Assembly (NCBI GenBank): GCA_031411995.1 | Contig: JANOCD010000114.1 | Location: forward strand, 62,001 to 126,000 | Direction: 5' to 3' | Length of the DNA: 64,000 bases | Source: Rudanella sp031411995 | GTDB lineage: Bacteria > Bacteroidota > Bacteroidia > Cytophagales > Spirosomataceae | Program-made: the position numbers and the translations under genes | Shown: in pieces, positions 24,869-31,944 of the stretch | How the letters are laid out: each line of letters opens with the position of its first letter | Numbering within the stretch: the stretch's first letter is position 1 | The notes under the pieces: model-generated | Seen by the model: the letters and a program-made list of their open reading frames with translations, nothing else | What the model was told of the DNA's origin: nothing | Database searches by the model: none

Positions 24869-25889
24869 CCACTTGTTTGCCCGCTTCTGTCCACTTCCTG
24901 ATGATCTGGCTCAGGGGCCGAAACTCGATCAAAAACCCGTCGTGACCATACAACGAATCAATTTCTTCGTAGGTCGCGTCGGGGATGTGCCGGGCCAGAA
25001 ACTGCTGCTCGGTGGGCGGAAACAGCACATCGGAGCGAATCCCGACCACCAACGTCCGCGCCCGAATCTGTTCCAAAGCCCGTGGAATGCTGCCCCGGTT
25101 ACGGCCCACATTGTGCGAATCCATTACTTTGGATAGCGTCCAGTAGGTGAACGCATTAAACCGCGACGCGATTTTATCGCCCTGATACCGTTGATAACCA
25201 GACGCTTTGAAATTATCGATCTGCTCGTTATTGTCCAACGCCTGCGTGAAGCCGTACGTGTCGTAGTTGCGGTAGGAGATCAGGGCCACGGCGCGGGCGG
25301 CTTTCATACCGGCAACACCCGCGTCGGCCCGGCGTTCGGCCCAGCTCGGGTCGGCTTCGATGGCCATGCGCTGGGCCTCGTTAAAGGCAATTCCCCAGGG
25401 CGAATGCACCGCGTTGGTGGCAATCAGCACTAAGTTTTCGATCAGGCCGGGCTGCAAAATACCCCATTCCACGGCCTGTTGCCCCCCCAGCGACCCACCA
25501 ATACACGTATGAATTCGGTCGATACCCAACTCCTGCCGGAGTAAATCGAGCGCGTTCACCATGTCGCGGATGGTGATGGTTGGAAAATCGTGGTAGAACG
25601 GTTCACCCGTTTCGGGGTTGTCGGAGAGTGGCCCGGTGGAGCCGTAACAGGAACCAATCACGTTGGCGCAAACCACAAACCACTGCTTCGGATCGTAGAA
25701 TTTACCCGGCCCTACCATCCCGTTCCACCAGTCGGTGGGATCGGGATTTCCGGTGAGGGCATGGCACACCCAAATCACGTTGGAACGATCAGGCGAGAGC
25801 GTTCCAAACGTTGTATAGCCCAATCGAAAGCCGGGCAAGGTGGCCCCAGCTTCGAGTGGGAACGAGTATTTGTAGTCGAAAAAATGCAA
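24831..25889 (-). CDS. metX: Homoserine O-acetyltransferase
   Basis: 352-residue alpha/beta hydrolase-fold enzyme that makes O-acetylhomoserine for methionine synthesis. Nucleophile Ser133 in CIGGSLGGQQAVEWG, plus VCHALTGNPD, NVIGSCYGSTGP and a C-terminal GHDGFLIE His. Encoded downstream of metY, which uses its product. The start appears to be TTG at 25889: reading upstream there is no ATG before a stop codon, and the repeat between metY and metX begins 18 bp away. The 3' end overlaps the convergent aminotransferase by 38 bp. Confidence 0.92.
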   Translation of the reverse strand: MHFFDYKYSFPLEAGATLPGFRLGYTTFGTLSPDRSNVIWVCHALTGNPDPTDWWNGMVGPGKFYDPKQWFVVCANVIGSCYGSTGPLSDNPETGEPFYHDFPTITIRDMVNALDLLRQELGIDRIHTCIGGSLGGQQAVEWGILQPGLIENLVLIATNAVHSPWGIAFNEAQRMAIEADPSWAERRADAGVAGMKAARAVALISYRNYDTYGFTQALDNNEQIDNFKASGYQRYQGDKIASRFNAFTYWTLSKVMDSHNVGRNRGSIPRALEQIRARTLVVGIRSDVLFPPTEQQFLARHIPDATYEEIDSLYGHDGFLIEFRPLSQIIRKWTEAGKQVATLTHPTRSSAH

Positions 25890-25907
25890 AGACGTATTAG
25901 GTTTCAG

Positions 25908-26034
25908 GTTTCAATGCTTCGCTGTTTCATTGCCTTCGGCGTTTCTATAGTTTCAATGCTTCATGTTTCAATAAAACCACAGAAACGCCGAAAGCAATGA
26001 AACGCGAAGCAATGAAACAGCGTAGCGTTGAAAC
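25908..26034. repeat. Inverted repeat between metY and metX (GTTTCATTGC family)
   Basis: Left arm 25908-25946 and right arm 25981-26034 are inverted copies built from GTTTCAATGCTTCG and GTTTCATTGC units. The right arm carries an extra internal copy of about 15 bp, so the arms have unequal length. The right arm ends on the first base of the metY stop codon. A related element lies at 45932-46033. Confidence 0.8.
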
Positions 26035-27332
26035 TAGATTTGAGAAAACGCCTGCTCGAAGTCGGCTTTGATGTCGTCGATGAATTCGGTGCCGGCTGAG
26101 ATGCGCAACAGGCCCGGTTCTACACCGGCGGCTATTTGCTCCTCATCGCTGAGTTGCTGGTGCGTGGTGGAAGCCGGGTGAATAATCAGCGTTTTCGAGT
26201 CACCGACGTTAGCTAAGTGGCTCACCATTTTCAGGCTGTTCACAAATTTGTCGGCTGCCTCTTTACCTCCTTTGATTTTCACCATAAACACGCCCCCAAA
26301 GCCCCGCTTGAGGTATTTTTTGGCTAATTCGTGGTACGGGCTACTGGCCAAACCGGGGTAATTTACGTGTTCAACCTGCTCATGTTGTTCAAACCATTCG
26401 GCCAAAGCCAGCGCGTTTTGTACCGTCCGGTCAACGCGCAACGATAGAGTTTCGACACCCTGCAACAACAAAAACGAGTTGAATGGGCTGATAGCCGGGC
26501 CGAAATCGCGGAGACCCTCCACGCGGGCGCGAATGATGAACTGAATGTTGCCAAACGGCCCGCCCACGCCAAACACATCACTGAACACCAGGCCATGATA
26601 GCCCGGCGATGGCTGGCTGAACTGTGGGTATTTGCCGTTACCCCAGTTGTAGTTGCCGCTGTCGATAATTACCCCGCCGATGCTTGTTCCGTGTCCGCCA
26701 ATCCACTTCGTAGCCGACTCCACCACCACAGCCGCGCCGTGTTCGAGGGGCCGGAACAGGTAGCCACCCGCCCCGAACGTGTTATCCACAATGATGGGCA
26801 AGTCGTGTTGTTGGGCCATTTTTGCGATGGCATCGAAATCGGGAATGTTGAAACCGGGGTTACCGATGGTTTCCAGGTAGATGGCTTTCGTATTCTCGTC
26901 GATCAGGGCGGCCAGGTCTTCGGCTTTGTCGCTTTTGGCGAACCGGGCATCAATACCGAGTCGTTTGAGCGATACTTTGAACTGGTTGTAGGTGCCTCCG
27001 TAGAGGAAAGGCGACGACACAAAATTGTCGCCCGCGTTCATGATGTTGGCCAGCGCGATGAACTGAGCCGCCTGCCCCGATGCCACTGCCAACGCTGCCG
27101 CACCACCTTCGAGGGCTGCAATGCGCTTCTCGAACACATCGGTGGTGGGGTTCATGATTCGGGTGTAAATGTTCCCGAACGCCTTCAACGCGAACAAATC
27201 GGCTCCGTGGGCCGAATCGTTGAACGCATAGGACGTAGTTTGATAGATAGGGACGGCCCGCGAGTTGGTTGTCGGGTCGATCTCCTGCCCTGCATGGAGT
27301 TGCAGGGTGTCGAAGTGCAATGGAGTTGCCAT
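26034..27332 (-). CDS. metY: O-acetylhomoserine sulfhydrylase
   Basis: 432-residue PLP enzyme of the Cys/Met metabolism family. Schiff-base Lys209 in ESATKWIGGHGTSIGG, N-terminal DTLQLHAGQEIDPTTNSRA, and YTRIMNPTTDVFEKRIA are diagnostic for acetylhomoserine (thiol)-lyases, which make homocysteine from O-acetylhomoserine and sulfide. Together with metX it covers the acylation and sulfhydrylation steps of methionine synthesis. An S-box riboswitch lies in its leader, so expression should fall when SAM is plentiful. Confidence 0.94.
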   Translation of the reverse strand: MATPLHFDTLQLHAGQEIDPTTNSRAVPIYQTTSYAFNDSAHGADLFALKAFGNIYTRIMNPTTDVFEKRIAALEGGAAALAVASGQAAQFIALANIMNAGDNFVSSPFLYGGTYNQFKVSLKRLGIDARFAKSDKAEDLAALIDENTKAIYLETIGNPGFNIPDFDAIAKMAQQHDLPIIVDNTFGAGGYLFRPLEHGAAVVVESATKWIGGHGTSIGGVIIDSGNYNWGNGKYPQFSQPSPGYHGLVFSDVFGVGGPFGNIQFIIRARVEGLRDFGPAISPFNSFLLLQGVETLSLRVDRTVQNALALAEWFEQHEQVEHVNYPGLASSPYHELAKKYLKRGFGGVFMVKIKGGKEAADKFVNSLKMVSHLANVGDSKTLIIHPASTTHQQLSDEEQIAAGVEPGLLRISAGTEFIDDIKADFEQAFSQI

Positions 27333-27370
27333 TGGTTTTAAAAAAGGTATTAAGGTGAACTAACTGATTA

Positions 27371-27481
27371 ATTTATAGGCCCCATCAGCACCTTGCTGTG
27401 GGCAGGAATTAGCACCTTGCCGGTATTGGGTAGGTTGCCAGCGATTCGTAGAGCCTGATCTCTCCTCGCTTCTTTATAAAT
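27371..27481 (-). ncRNA. SAM riboswitch (S-box/SAM-I type) in metY leader
   Basis: On the minus strand, 27481 to 27371: P1 stem ATTTATA (27481-27475) pairs with TATAAAT (27377-27371). Inside are the S-box landmarks GAGGAGAGATCAGGC, CTGGCAACC (GGCAACC at 27439-27433) and AAGGTGCTAATTCC (27418-27405), then a P4 hairpin CAGC-AAGGT-GCTG. Spacing and order match SAM-I aptamers, and it precedes metY-metX. A CACCTT downstream (27355-27350) could pair with the AAGGTG core as an expression platform, and a T-run follows just before metY (inference). Confidence 0.85.
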
Positions 27482-27545
27482 CAACCGGGCGGGCGAACGG
27501 ACCCGTTGGTGCCGAAGAAAGTGGCACAGTGGCTGACTTGATGGT

Positions 27546-27553
27546 GCAAGTAT
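27546..27553 (-). promoter_or_regulatory. Possible promoter for the metY leader
   Basis: The minus strand reads TATACTTG here, one mismatch from TAnnTTTG. It is about 65 bp upstream of the riboswitch P1 stem, a sensible place for the metY-metX transcription start. Confidence 0.35.
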
Positions 27554-27627
27554 AAGGCCCAAAACGCACGGGCGCAAAAGTTTCCGCGAAAATTTGCGTC
27601 ATCGGTTCCATCCGTGTGCTATTGTTT

Positions 27628-27635
27628 TACCTTTG
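27628..27635 (+). promoter_or_regulatory. Bacteroidota -7 element TACCTTTG
   Basis: Exact TAnnTTTG match 36 bp before the ATG at 27672. It falls downstream of an earlier in-frame start at 27594, favouring 27672 as the true start of the DUF721 gene. Together with the riboswitch and its likely promoter it accounts for the 339-bp gap 27333-27671. Confidence 0.5.
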
Positions 27636-27671
27636 TCAAACGCACTCCTGAATGGCTTGCCACCCTGTTTT

Positions 27672-27998
27672 ATGAATGACGTATATCGCTACAACCGTGA
27701 CGGTGCCCGCCGGAACCCCGGCACAACTACCGTTAAGGATGCCATCAACCAGCTATTAAAACATTATCAACTTCAATCGCGCTTCAACGAGACGTATTTA
27801 GAAGCGTTTTGGGCTAAAATGATGGGCCATACCATTGCCTCGCGCACCCGGCGGCTCTATGTAAAAGATCGGATTCTGTATATCGAAATCGAATCGGCTC
27901 CCCTTCGGAATGAGCTGGTGAACGCCAAAAGTAAAATGATTACCCGAATCAACGAAGACATGGGAACCAGCGTGATCGACGATGTGGTTTTCGTTTGA
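27672..27998 (+). CDS. DUF721 (DciA-like) protein
   Basis: 108 residues from the ATG at 27672. It has the small KH-like DUF721 pattern: TVKDAINQLLKHYQLQSRFNE, FWAKMMGHTIASRT, then VKDRILYIEIESAPLRNEL. Relatives include DciA, which helps load the replicative helicase in many bacteria, but Bacteroidota members are not well characterised, so a role at DNA or RNA is only suggested. The stop overlaps the start of the channel gene by one base (TGATG). Confidence 0.8.
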   Translation: MNDVYRYNRDGARRNPGTTTVKDAINQLLKHYQLQSRFNETYLEAFWAKMMGHTIASRTRRLYVKDRILYIEIESAPLRNELVNAKSKMITRINEDMGTSVIDDVVFV

Positions 27999-29011
27999 TG
28001 AAGCACAAAACTACACCCAACAATCAACCCACCGCTCGCCCGCTTCGGCTACGGGGCCGCGACAGTGACCTTGTCGAACAAGAGGAAAAACGGGAAGACC
28101 TCGGCTTCGGCACTAAAATCAATGACTCGTATTCCCGTTTGGTCAATAAGGACGGGAGTTTCAACGTTCAACGTCGCCACGAAGGCTTCTGGAATCGGCT
28201 GAATATCTATAACAAACTCGTTACGATGGGTTGGTTGCCGTTTCTCGGCTGGGTTTTTCTCTTCTACTTCACCATCAACGTCGTTTTTGCGGGTATCTAT
28301 CTGATGGCAGGAGCCAGCAATCTGAAAGGCTTGGATGACCTGTCTTTAGGTGGGGCTTTCTGGGGGGCTTTTTTCTTCAGCGCGCAAACCGTTACAACCG
28401 TTGGTTACGGCCATATGTCGCCTAACGGATTCCTCACCAGCAGCATTGCGGCCGTCGAATCGTTGTTAGGCTTGCTGTTTTTCGCCATTGCAACGGGTCT
28501 TGTCTATAGCCGGTTTTCGCGCCCCGTGGCTCACATCCGGTTCAGCCAAAATGCTATTTTCGCCCCTTACTTAGATGTGAACGGCTGGATGTTCCGCATC
28601 ATTCATGAGCGAGCCAATCAATTGGTCGATGTGGAAGTTGAAGTGTCCTTGTCGCGCTTAGAGACTAAACACGATGGCACCCGCTACCGTCGTTATTATG
28701 GCCTGCCCCTCGAACGAAAAAAGGTGTCATTTTTCCCCAACAACTGGACGCTGGTTCACCCCATTCAACCCGACAGCCCCCTGCACGGATGCACTCCCGA
28801 ACAGTTGGCTGAGTCGGATGCGGAGTTCCTGATTTTGCTCCGGGCCATCGACGATACATTCTCCCAAATGGTTCATGCCCGTTACTCCTATCGCTACGAC
28901 GAAATTCTTTGGGGCCGCAAATTCCGCCCCATGTTCAACAGCGATGCCCAGGGCGACGTGCTGGTTGACCTCGACCAATTGGACGAGACTGAGGAAGTAT
29001 CGTTGAATTAA
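27998..29011 (+). CDS. Inward-rectifier (KirBac-type) potassium channel
   Basis: 337 residues. A hydrophilic N-terminus (1-70) leads to TM1 at about 78-103, a pore helix and the selectivity filter TVGYG at 134-138, TM2 at about 148-167, then the immunoglobulin-like cytoplasmic domain of Kir channels (about 175-320; RLETKHDGTRYRRYYGLPLER). Two-span tetrameric K+ channel. Start at 27998 overlaps the DUF721 stop by one base; the upstream TTG adds only one residue. Function in the host unknown, perhaps K+ or membrane-potential control. Confidence 0.93.
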   Translation: MKHKTTPNNQPTARPLRLRGRDSDLVEQEEKREDLGFGTKINDSYSRLVNKDGSFNVQRRHEGFWNRLNIYNKLVTMGWLPFLGWVFLFYFTINVVFAGIYLMAGASNLKGLDDLSLGGAFWGAFFFSAQTVTTVGYGHMSPNGFLTSSIAAVESLLGLLFFAIATGLVYSRFSRPVAHIRFSQNAIFAPYLDVNGWMFRIIHERANQLVDVEVEVSLSRLETKHDGTRYRRYYGLPLERKKVSFFPNNWTLVHPIQPDSPLHGCTPEQLAESDAEFLILLRAIDDTFSQMVHARYSYRYDEILWGRKFRPMFNSDAQGDVLVDLDQLDETEEVSLN

Positions 29012-29016
29012 TGCTG

Positions 29017-29379
29017 TCAAGCCTGGTTGATATATTCCAAAAACTCAATCCGATTGCCGAATGGGTCGCGGATGAAAAACCGCTGTCGTCCGTCGATGTC
29101 GGACGAATAGGCAATGTCGATTCCTTTTTGTTCTAATTCCTCCCGGGCTTCGTCCAGGTTGGCAATCTCAAAGGCCGGGTGCCGGAGGGAATAATGACTA
29201 CCGACTTCTTCGCGAAGATGCAACTCGATATTGGCAATGGTAAACCAGATGGCTCCGCTAGGGTGATTACCGGGGATTTCGGTCAGGCCCATCGTGTCCG
29301 TGTAGAAAGCCCTTGCTTCCTCGGTTTTGCCTTCGGGAATGGGCAACAGGATATGGTCTAATCGGTTGAATTGAATCAT
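29017..29379 (-). CDS. VOC / glyoxalase-fold protein
   Basis: 120 residues from the ATG at 29379 (MIQFNRLDHILLPIPEGKTE). The first strand (LDHILLPIPEG), AFYTDTMGLTEIPG, IELHLREE and the last strand DPFGNRIEFLEY with its Glu fit a metal-binding VOC monomer. Longer upstream frames have no VOC-like sequence and overlap the divergent gene. Its stop is 5 bp from the convergent Kir stop. Substrate unknown. Confidence 0.85.
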   Translation of the reverse strand: MIQFNRLDHILLPIPEGKTEEARAFYTDTMGLTEIPGNHPSGAIWFTIANIELHLREEVGSHYSLRHPAFEIANLDEAREELEQKGIDIAYSSDIDGRQRFFIRDPFGNRIEFLEYINQA

Positions 29380-29430
29380 AGATAACGTAACTCTTTCGCA
29401 AGATTGAGGGTTTATAGATACAAAACGCCG

Positions 29431-29985
29431 ATGGTCATGAAACTCCTCTTGCGCACCCTGATTTGTGGACTCATCACCCTGCTGCCCACACTGACCGTCG
29501 GTCAAACCACCCCGACTTTTACCCCAAAAGCCCGGTATATGGCTCTTGACGTGCATGGCCTGACGGGTTTCCGTCGCTATCGGTATCTGGAAGGCAGCGA
29601 AATTAGTTTCCGCGCTGGTGGCGACCGCTACACCTCACCCCTCGCATCCGTCACCGACAGTTCGTTCAGCATTCTGGTGGAAAACGAAATTATGGATCGG
29701 ACGGAGACCCAGACCATTTTATTTCGGGATGTTGACCGCATCTACCAACGTAAACGGATTCCGTTTGTGTCGCAGTTGGGGGTGTTGTTGCCCATTGCCG
29801 GTGTCACCTATGCCGTTGCCGATTTTGTAAACGCCAGAGGCAACGATGGGCGTTCGGGGCGGTTTCTGTTCGATCCTCAGTCGCTTGTTCCGGCGGGGTC
29901 TATGATTGTTGCCGGGGCAATTTTCTACAAACTGAGCCGCCCAACTTATCGGGTCGGAAAACACAATCGGTTGCGGGCGTTTTAG
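29431..29985 (+). CDS. Unknown secreted/membrane protein
   Basis: 184 residues. An N-terminal signal peptide (KLLLRTLICGLITLLPTLTVGQ) is followed by a short beta-rich part (ALDVHGLTGFRRYRYLEGSEI) and two hydrophobic segments near the end (about 115-135 and 155-172), ending with a basic tail. The start could also be the ATG six bases later. I do not recognise a family; the layout suggests an envelope protein. It lies between a divergent VOC gene and a convergent HAD gene only 2 bp away. Confidence 0.65.
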   Translation: MVMKLLLRTLICGLITLLPTLTVGQTTPTFTPKARYMALDVHGLTGFRRYRYLEGSEISFRAGGDRYTSPLASVTDSSFSILVENEIMDRTETQTILFRDVDRIYQRKRIPFVSQLGVLLPIAGVTYAVADFVNARGNDGRSGRFLFDPQSLVPAGSMIVAGAIFYKLSRPTYRVGKHNRLRAF

Positions 29986-29987
29986 TA

Positions 29988-30638
29988 TCACCGCCTGAAA
30001 GGCAGTGCCACATCCAGCCCCACAAAATCCTGAATCACCAAATCCGCCACTTTCTCTAACTCCTCCCGCGTGTGCGTAGTGGCAACGCCTACCACCCGCG
30101 CTCCGGCAGTACGAGCCGCCTTAATACCCGTCATGGAGTCTTCAAAAATCACACTGTCGGCGGGGGAAACGCCCAGCATCTGCATGGCTAACTGGTAGAT
30201 TTCGGGGTCGGGTTTGGGGCGGCTCACGAGTTTTTCATGGAGCAGAACATCGAAATAGTCTCGCAGGCCCAGTTTTTCCATCACAAAATCGAGGTTCTCG
30301 ACCGGGGCCGAGGTGCCAACCGCCGTTTTGATGCCAGCCGCTTTCAGTGCTTTCAGAAAGTCGGGCAGGCCCGGCACTGGTACGATATGGGGTGCATACA
30401 TCTCACGAAACAGGGCCTCTTTTTCGTCGCCGATCCGGTACGCTTCTTCATCGGTAAGTTCTTTACCGTCAAACAAATGGCGCGCAATGGCCCGGTTGTG
30501 GTTCCCCGAAACGTGGGTCACAAAATCGGCATCGCTCAGGGGCTTACCATTTCGTTCATAATATTCGCGCCAAGCAATGGTGTGGAACGGGTTGGTATCG
30601 GCAATCACACCGTCCATGTCGAAAATAGCTGCAAACAT
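29988..30638 (-). CDS. HAD-family phosphatase/phosphoglucomutase-like
   Basis: 216 residues with the HAD nucleophile motif FDMDGVIADT at 6-15, the Thr/Ser motif VGTSAPVEN, Lys in SRPKPDPEIY and the acidic motif IFEDSMTGIKAA. A helical cap sits between motifs I and II. Similar to beta-phosphoglucomutases and sugar-phosphate phosphatases; substrate not fixed. It follows the MFS gene by 16 bp on the same strand, so a transporter/phosphatase operon is likely. A paralogue lies at 33709-34389. Confidence 0.87.
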   Translation of the reverse strand: MFAAIFDMDGVIADTNPFHTIAWREYYERNGKPLSDADFVTHVSGNHNRAIARHLFDGKELTDEEAYRIGDEKEALFREMYAPHIVPVPGLPDFLKALKAAGIKTAVGTSAPVENLDFVMEKLGLRDYFDVLLHEKLVSRPKPDPEIYQLAMQMLGVSPADSVIFEDSMTGIKAARTAGARVVGVATTHTREELEKVADLVIQDFVGLDVALPFRR

Positions 30639-30654
30639 AAGCGGGAGGGGTACA

Positions 30655-31878
30655 CTATATTTTCACTACCCTCGACAGACCTGCCGAGAGGAGCATCATG
30701 AAACCAACAAAGGCAATGCCAACCGGCAGGCCAAACGCATCGGAGACGAAACCGATGAGGGGCGGTCCCGCCAGAAAACCAATAAAACTGAAGGTGGCAA
30801 AGGTGGCCAAACCGGCTGCCGGAGGAATGCCCGGCACCCGCAAAGCAGCCGCATACAAAATGGGTGCCCCCAGCGAACAACCCACCCCCAGCAGGGCAAA
30901 CCCAATCAAAGCAGCCACGGGTGTTGGCACCAGAACAGCCAGAAACAGGCCCGCTGCGGCAACAACACCCCCTATTTGCAAAAAGCGTTTGGGGCCGAGA
31001 CGCGGAATGAGCGAATCACCCATGAATCGGCCAACCGTCATGGTGAGCGAAAAAGCCCCAAAACCGAGGGCGGCAATCTGACTGCTGGCTCCGAGGGTCT
31101 CGTGCAAATAAACGGCACTCCAGTCGAAAGCCGTTCCCTCACCCATGGCCAGGGCCAGACCAATCAGAATCATGAGCAGCAAATTGAGGTTAGGCATCAC
31201 AAATGAGGACTGAGCCTCAGTGGTTTGCACCGGAATACGCTCCAGAATGGGTCTCAATCCCAGCGTTAGCAACAAAATCACGGCACCCATCATGGGCAGG
31301 TGGATTTCGGGGGTAATGTGCAGCGCGATAACGGCTCCGGCAATGCCGGAACCAACCATGCCGCCCACACTCCACATGCCGTGGCACGACGACATGATCG
31401 ACAAGCCCGATGATTTCTCCACATCGGTAGCCAGCGTGTTCATGGCCACGTTGATGAGTGCTGCCCCCAACCCAACCACATATAGCCCCAGTACCAAAAC
31501 CAGTACGTTAGGTGCGTTGACCGGGATGCACATGGCCAACGCCAGCCCGATAGCCGCCCAGAAACAGGCCCGTGCCTGCCCCAGTTTTCCGACGATGTAC
31601 CCGGTTAGCGGGTTCATGGTGAGCAACCCGGCGGGCATAGCAAACAGAGCTAACCCCAGTTCGCCATCGGTCAGGAGTAGTTTTTGTTTGATATGGGGAA
31701 TATGAGCCACCCAACTGCCAAAAAGCAAACTGTCGGAGGCAAAAACCAGCCCTACAGCCCGTGCCTGTGCGCTACCAAAATAGGCCAGCAGGTTTCGTAG
31801 TAGCGGGCGGTCAGAAGGCCGTAACCCGGACGGGTCGGGGTCGGTTATGGGTGATGAGGATAACGTTGAGGAGGCCAT
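30655..31878 (-). CDS. MFS transporter
   Basis: 407 residues from the ATG at 31878. The in-frame TTG at 31908 lies inside the -7 element and is rejected. Twelve hydrophobic segments in two halves, with FASDSLLFGSWVAHIPHIK in TM1 and SSCHGMWSVGGMVGSGIAG, resembling the YbjJ/fucose-permease-like branch of the major facilitator superfamily. Substrate unknown, perhaps a sugar or small metabolite given the downstream HAD gene. Inner membrane. Confidence 0.88.
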   Translation of the reverse strand: MASSTLSSSPITDPDPSGLRPSDRPLLRNLLAYFGSAQARAVGLVFASDSLLFGSWVAHIPHIKQKLLLTDGELGLALFAMPAGLLTMNPLTGYIVGKLGQARACFWAAIGLALAMCIPVNAPNVLVLVLGLYVVGLGAALINVAMNTLATDVEKSSGLSIMSSCHGMWSVGGMVGSGIAGAVIALHITPEIHLPMMGAVILLLTLGLRPILERIPVQTTEAQSSFVMPNLNLLLMILIGLALAMGEGTAFDWSAVYLHETLGASSQIAALGFGAFSLTMTVGRFMGDSLIPRLGPKRFLQIGGVVAAAGLFLAVLVPTPVAALIGFALLGVGCSLGAPILYAAALRVPGIPPAAGLATFATFSFIGFLAGPPLIGFVSDAFGLPVGIAFVGFMMLLSAGLSRVVKI

Positions 31879-31905
31879 AGCTTCAGAATCTGTTGTATTC
31901 GTGTA

Positions 31906-31913
31906 CAAAGCTA
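31906..31913 (-). promoter_or_regulatory. Bacteroidota -7 element for MFS gene
   Basis: The minus strand reads TAGCTTTG, an exact TAnnTTTG match, about 28 bp upstream of the ATG at 31878. Confidence 0.55.
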
Positions 31914-31944
31914 CGGCCTCAAACCCAAAACCATTACCCCTATT

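Noticed and set aside
26595..27341. 248-codon open frame antisense to metY
   Set aside because: Peptide lacks motifs; the metY frame has its PLP lysine and full length.
27368..27577. Open frame of 69 codons on the minus strand upstream of metY
   Set aside because: It lies across the SAM riboswitch, and the peptide resembles no protein. The RNA structure explains the sequence.
29380..29556. N-terminal extension of the VOC protein at 29017
   Set aside because: The extra residues have no VOC pattern and overlap the divergent gene's 5' end.
30632..30639. TATGTTTG on the minus strand as promoter for a HAD gene
   Set aside because: It includes the HAD start codon itself, so transcription would begin inside the gene. 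Probably coincidence.
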